Shown: in pieces, positions 6,417-9,127 of the stretch
Layout: the number at the start of each line of letters is the position of its first letter
Position numbering within the stretch: position 1 is the stretch's first letter
Source: Ignavibacteriales bacterium
Lineage (GTDB): Bacteria > Bacteroidota > Ignavibacteria > T3Sed10-11
NCBI GenBank assembly: GCA_003560935.1
Contig: PWJF01000423.1
Location: 1 to 9,127 of the forward strand
Reading direction: 5' to 3'
Length of the DNA: 9,127 nucleotides
The notes under the pieces: model-generated
Told to the model about the DNA's origin: nothing
Databases searched by the model: none
The model's input: the letters and a program-made list of their open reading frames with translations, nothing else
Position numbers and translations under genes: made by a program

Positions 6417-7853
6417 CTACTTCATTAAAATGAGACGTTTCATCTCTATATATTCTCCAGTTCGTAGCTGATACAGATACACACCGCTTGCAAGCCGGCT
6501 TGCATCGAAAACATGTGCATATGTTCCTGCATTCATTTCGTCGTCAATAAGTACTGCGATCTTTCTCCCTAATACATCATACACCGTCAGTGAGACACCC
6601 GATTGTTCGGGGATTGAAAATCGTATGGTTGTCGAAGGATTGAATGGATTCGGATAGTTCTGCATCAGCTCGAACCGCTGGGGCAATCCCTCATCCACCA
6701 CGACATATGTCGGATCGAATCCGCCGAAAAGATACCTCTCTTCATATCGCCATTCCTCATTAATCCAACCTTCAAATACAATCATTTGTAGTTCATCGTT
6801 TTGATCGTAATGCATACTCATGCGAATTGATGGGATCCAATCTTCGCCTCCCCATGCATAATATGTGTCCCGTATATGATTATTACGATTATCATATTCC
6901 GAGGTCGTTCTGGTAAGGTTCTTCCATACTTCCTCATCCTCATCCCACCACTGATAGACAGATTCGGTCTGATTCCCTTCGGTATTATGAGAATAAAGGT
7001 ACCGAGCATCATTGACCCATTCCTCTTCGAAATCATCATAATACTGATATAATTCAGCTATATTGTTTCCTTGGTCATCATATTCGTATAGGATTCGAAA
7101 ATCTACCCACCATTCTTCCCCGTCCCAATATTCTTCAATCTCCTGGACTAAACGACCATCCTCGTAAATCCACCGCACCCGGTAATCGAGTTCCCAATCG
7201 TCAAATCCCCAATAATAGCTGAGTATTTCCAGATAGTTACCATCTTCTGTATAGGTAATGACCGTCCTATCATATGCGATCCACTCATTACCTTCGTCAT
7301 CCCATAATTCAATTATTATTTCCGTCTCACGTCCATGTTCATCGAATACAAGAAGATCCCGCTCAAGGTTAACCCAATCTGATTCGTTAGCATCCCATTC
7401 CTGCCATGTGACAACAGAGGGATAGGGGCTATCACCCTCATACTCGTATATAAATCGATCATCATCCACCCACTCATTGTTAATATATAGCTGAAGCAAA
7501 TCTACAACAATTCTCCCCGAATCGTCAAAGAAAAAAATTACGCGCTCTGCATCCTGCCATACCCCAAATGCAAATCGCTGCATGAGATAATAAAGCTCTT
7601 CAGTGGTCGAAATTTTTGCAAATTGAATCAGCTGATGTTCTGGCAGTTGGCGCGCTCTTAAAACCTCGTTTGGGTGAGCTTTATAAGGCGCAGATTCTAT
7701 ATGAGCTCTCATTTCAGATGGACGCATTATTCTCCGTTCACGATCTCTTTCCGAGCCGTAGCTCAAGCTGCTGACGAATGTAACCAACAACAGCAGCATG
7801 AGCAGCGAGCGTGTCGTGAAATTGGTTAAAAGGTTCCGGTAACATGATTTCAT
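6417..7853 (-). CDS. Secreted T9SS protein with about nine acidic Trp-rich repeats
   Basis: 478 residues. A long N-region then a hydrophobic core (about 17-32, LLMLLLLVTFVSSLSYG) form a signal peptide. Residues about 105-375 are roughly nine tandem units of 28-32 residues with the pattern aromatic-x-YD..G....I......W(D/G)..EW......R; examples are ILYEYDDQGNNIAEL and YLYSHNTEGNQTESV. The units are rich in Asp, Glu, Trp and Tyr, making the protein very acidic. Similar 'YDxxGNxTE...W...W' arrays occur in secreted FCB proteins and distantly recall RHS/YD repeats. Residues 395-478 are a type A sorting domain (MQNYPNPFNPSTTIRFS, YDVLGRKIAVLI, ASGVYLYQLRTGE, ending KRLILMK). By family it is Sec-exported, moved across the outer membrane by T9SS and surface-attached or released. 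Ligand unknown; adhesion or scaffolding is a guess. Confidence 0.9.
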   Translation of the reverse strand: MKSCYRNLLTNFTTRSLLMLLLLVTFVSSLSYGSERDRERRIMRPSEMRAHIESAPYKAHPNEVLRARQLPEHQLIQFAKISTTEELYYLMQRFAFGVWQDAERVIFFFDDSGRIVVDLLQLYINNEWVDDDRFIYEYEGDSPYPSVVTWQEWDANESDWVNLERDLLVFDEHGRETEIIIELWDDEGNEWIAYDRTVITYTEDGNYLEILSYYWGFDDWELDYRVRWIYEDGRLVQEIEEYWDGEEWWVDFRILYEYDDQGNNIAELYQYYDDFEEEWVNDARYLYSHNTEGNQTESVYQWWDEDEEVWKNLTRTTSEYDNRNNHIRDTYYAWGGEDWIPSIRMSMHYDQNDELQMIVFEGWINEEWRYEERYLFGGFDPTYVVVDEGLPQRFELMQNYPNPFNPSTTIRFSIPEQSGVSLTVYDVLGRKIAVLIDDEMNAGTYAHVFDASRLASGVYLYQLRTGEYIEMKRLILMK

Positions 7854-8196
7854 GATATCCTCCCTGGATAGTTAGTTTATTTTACGGTTTCATAAAACAC
7901 ATATTCCTTATCTGCGCCGTGTGCGATTCCGTTCCGGTCAAGATATGCCCGGCGTTAGCAATAAGCGAGAAATCTGCATTTTCACCTCTCTATGCCTGTT
8001 TACATTGGATGTACAGTATAATGTTATGTCATCGAATCAGAATGCCAAGAAAAGCACATCAGCGGGACTGATTCGGTACTACATTTACAATGAATCCATG
8101 CTCTGCCGCTATCTGGTAGGTAAAAACAATGCATTTTGGAGTAGAGCACTCTTCTATATAATACATATATGTATCAGAGGTGCCGTAATGGAGAAA
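7854..8196. other. Intergenic stretch without a convincing gene
   Basis: About 340 bp between the sorting-domain relic and the repeat-protein gene. It should hold the latter's promoter, but no good -35/-10 pair was found; a TATACT-like box lies on the minus strand near 8015-8020 without a matching -35. A 13-codon minus-strand frame (7938-7979) has an AGAGGTG-like site upstream but no other support. A perfect 14-bp AT-rich palindrome, ATACATATATGTAT, is at 8161-8174, 22 nt beyond the relic's stop. No tRNA, CRISPR or insertion-sequence features were seen. Confidence 0.6.
7858..7865 (-). promoter_or_regulatory. Ribosome-binding site of the repeat-protein gene
   Basis: AGGGAGGA on the minus strand, 4 nt before the ATG at 7853. 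It supports the start, although the N-region before the hydrophobic core is longer than usual. Confidence 0.65.
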
Positions 8197-8367
8197 TTAT
8201 TTCACCCGCATAAGCCGTTTCGTCTCCACAAAATCACCGGCACGGATTTGATACACGTATATACCGTTCGAGAAGTGTCCGTCATCGAATACTACATCAT
8301 ACTACCCCTCTTCTTTATATCCGTCAATGAGCGTCTCAACTTTGCGCCCCAAGATATCATTCACTCC
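8197..8367 (-). pseudogene. Decayed T9SS type A sorting domain directly behind the peroxidase stop
   Basis: Read in the same frame as the peroxidase, straight after its TGA (8368-8370), the sequence encodes VNDILGRKVETLIDG, then KEEG, a TAG stop (8302-8304), then YDVVFDDGHFSNGIYVYQI and RAGDFVETKRLMRVK before a TAA (8197-8199). It aligns without gaps to the last 55 or so residues of the two intact sorting domains in this window (for instance VYDVLGRKIAVLI and SGVYLYQLRTGE). The front half of the domain, with the NYPNPFNP motif, is missing. The nonsense codon replaces the residue that is Met or Thr in the intact copies. It is best read as a tag that the peroxidase, or a gene that stood here, once carried and that is now untranslated. 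The homology is clear by eye; the history is inference. Confidence 0.85.
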
Positions 8368-9127
8368 TCATTGTACGTCTCCGGATAACGATCGCAGAAA
8401 ATTAATTAGATCGCGCTTCTCTTTATCCGTCAACTGCAACGGAAGAATATCATCGGACAGATATGGATTCGGATTCCCGCCCCGGTTATAAAACTCGATC
8501 ACTTGCTCCAGCGTCTCTATGGAACCGTTATGCATGTACGGTGCCGTATGTTCGATCTCACGGAGCGTCGGCGTTTTAAATGCACCGGTATCCTCTTCGT
8601 TTCCCGTTACCAGATACCTGCCTTTATCGGTAAACATCGAATCGGAAAACGCTACGCCGGTATTATGGAATTGTTCGTCGGTAAAATTCGGTCCGACGTG
8701 GCAGTCGATGCAGCGGGCTTTCCCGCGGAATAATTGCAAACCCCGTTGTGCCGAAGATGAGAGCGCATCTTGTTCACCGAAAATATACCGGTCGAACGGC
8801 GAATTGCCTGAGAGCAATGTGCGAATAAACGTAGAAAGAGCAAACGAAATGCCTTCGATCGAAACATCGGAATCATACGTTCGCCGGAACGCTTTTTTGT
8901 ATTCGGGGATAGTTTTTAGCCGTTCGACAAGCACATCCACATCCATATCCATTTCAAGCGGGTTGGATATCGGAAGGAGAACCTGTTTTTCAAGAGATTC
9001 CGCGTTACCATCCCATGAAAACATTCGACCGTAAGCCCGGTTAACAAGGGTCGGTACATTTCGCGGACCGATACGGTTATCGATACCGATTGCAACGGTG
9101 TGCGTGTCGGCAAATGCATGATCGGGA
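8368..9127 (-). CDS. Di-haem cytochrome c peroxidase / MauG family protein (5' partial)
   Basis: Periplasmic c-type cytochrome that reduces hydrogen peroxide, or a MauG-like relative. The frame is open to the right edge: before the internal Met at 9024 the chain reads HAFADTHTVAIGIDNRIGPRNVPTLVNRAYGR, matching the family's 'H..FtD....G......RN.P.L.N', so the start, signal peptide and first CxxCH haem site lie outside. 252 residues are visible. Family landmarks: FSWDGNAESLEKQ, the second haem site CIDCH (visible residues about 139-143), NFTDEQFHNTGV, FKTPTLREIEHTAPYMHNGS with the likely axial Met, and LEQVIEFYNRGG. It ends RDLINFLRSLSGDVQ, a normal C-terminus for the family. A T9SS tag relic follows in the same frame. 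Confidence 0.93.
   Translation of the reverse strand, partial: PDHAFADTHTVAIGIDNRIGPRNVPTLVNRAYGRMFSWDGNAESLEKQVLLPISNPLEMDMDVDVLVERLKTIPEYKKAFRRTYDSDVSIEGISFALSTFIRTLLSGNSPFDRYIFGEQDALSSSAQRGLQLFRGKARCIDCHVGPNFTDEQFHNTGVAFSDSMFTDKGRYLVTGNEEDTGAFKTPTLREIEHTAPYMHNGSIETLEQVIEFYNRGGNPNPYLSDDILPLQLTDKEKRDLINFLRSLSGDVQ

Noticed and set aside
7938..7979. 13-codon minus-strand frame with a Shine-Dalgarno-like sequence
   Set aside because: Too short, with no conserved context; such a combination occurs easily by chance.
8302..8370. Programmed stop-codon readthrough joining the peroxidase to the sorting domain
   Set aside because: Two different stops (TGA and TAG) would both need readthrough, and the NYPNPFNP half of the domain is missing, so decay is the simpler explanation.
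7921..8388. 155-codon plus-strand open frame
   Set aside because: Its second half is antisense to the sorting-domain relic and peroxidase end, its start has no ribosome-binding site, and the protein has no recognisable features.
8519..9034. 171-codon plus-strand open frame
   Set aside because: It is antisense to the clearly conserved peroxidase coding sequence and shows no family motifs.
1..9127. CRISPR arrays, tRNA/rRNA genes, insertion sequences or phage genes
   Set aside because: No regularly spaced repeats, cloverleaf candidates, transposase or phage motifs were seen on either strand.

Overview
The window looks like a chromosomal segment from a Gram-negative bacterium of the FCB group (Calditrichota, KSB1, Ignavibacteria, Marinimicrobia or similar). 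The main reason is that two proteins end in a type IX secretion (T9SS) type A sorting domain with the 'QNYPNPFNPTT/STTIRFS...GVYLYQLR' signature, and a decayed third copy is present. An outer-membrane beta-barrel protein, a di-haem peroxidase and a TRAP transporter fit the same kind of organism. The phylum is an inference; no rRNA or marker gene is present.

Layout. Left third, plus strand: a tight TRAP transporter operon, with a solute-binding protein (5' end cut by the window edge), then the small DctQ permease (GTG start, 4-nt overlap) and the large DctM permease (5-nt gap). It meets, tail to tail, a minus-strand block. A perfect 12-bp hairpin at 2761-2795 lies in the convergent gap, with its U-tract on the minus strand.

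Right two thirds, all minus strand, read from right to left: the C-terminal part of a MauG/CcpA-type di-haem cytochrome c peroxidase (cut by the right edge); directly behind its stop, in the same frame, a decayed T9SS sorting domain (8197-8367); about 340 bp without a convincing gene; a secreted T9SS protein with about nine acidic, Trp-rich repeats; a perfect 12-bp hairpin; a VanZ-like membrane protein translationally coupled to an unusual protein with two N-terminal hydrophobic segments and a C-terminal T9SS tag; a secreted protein of unknown family; and a small outer-membrane beta-barrel protein with its own exact-consensus sigma70-type promoter.

How they fit together: the TRAP genes form one uptake system. 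The minus-strand genes are mostly cell-envelope or exported proteins, but nothing shows they form one pathway. The most notable observations are the in-frame sorting-domain relic behind the peroxidase and the apparent fusion of a membrane-protein N-terminus to a T9SS cargo protein. The second carries a 51-bp tandem duplication and a nested inverted repeat close to the apparent junction.
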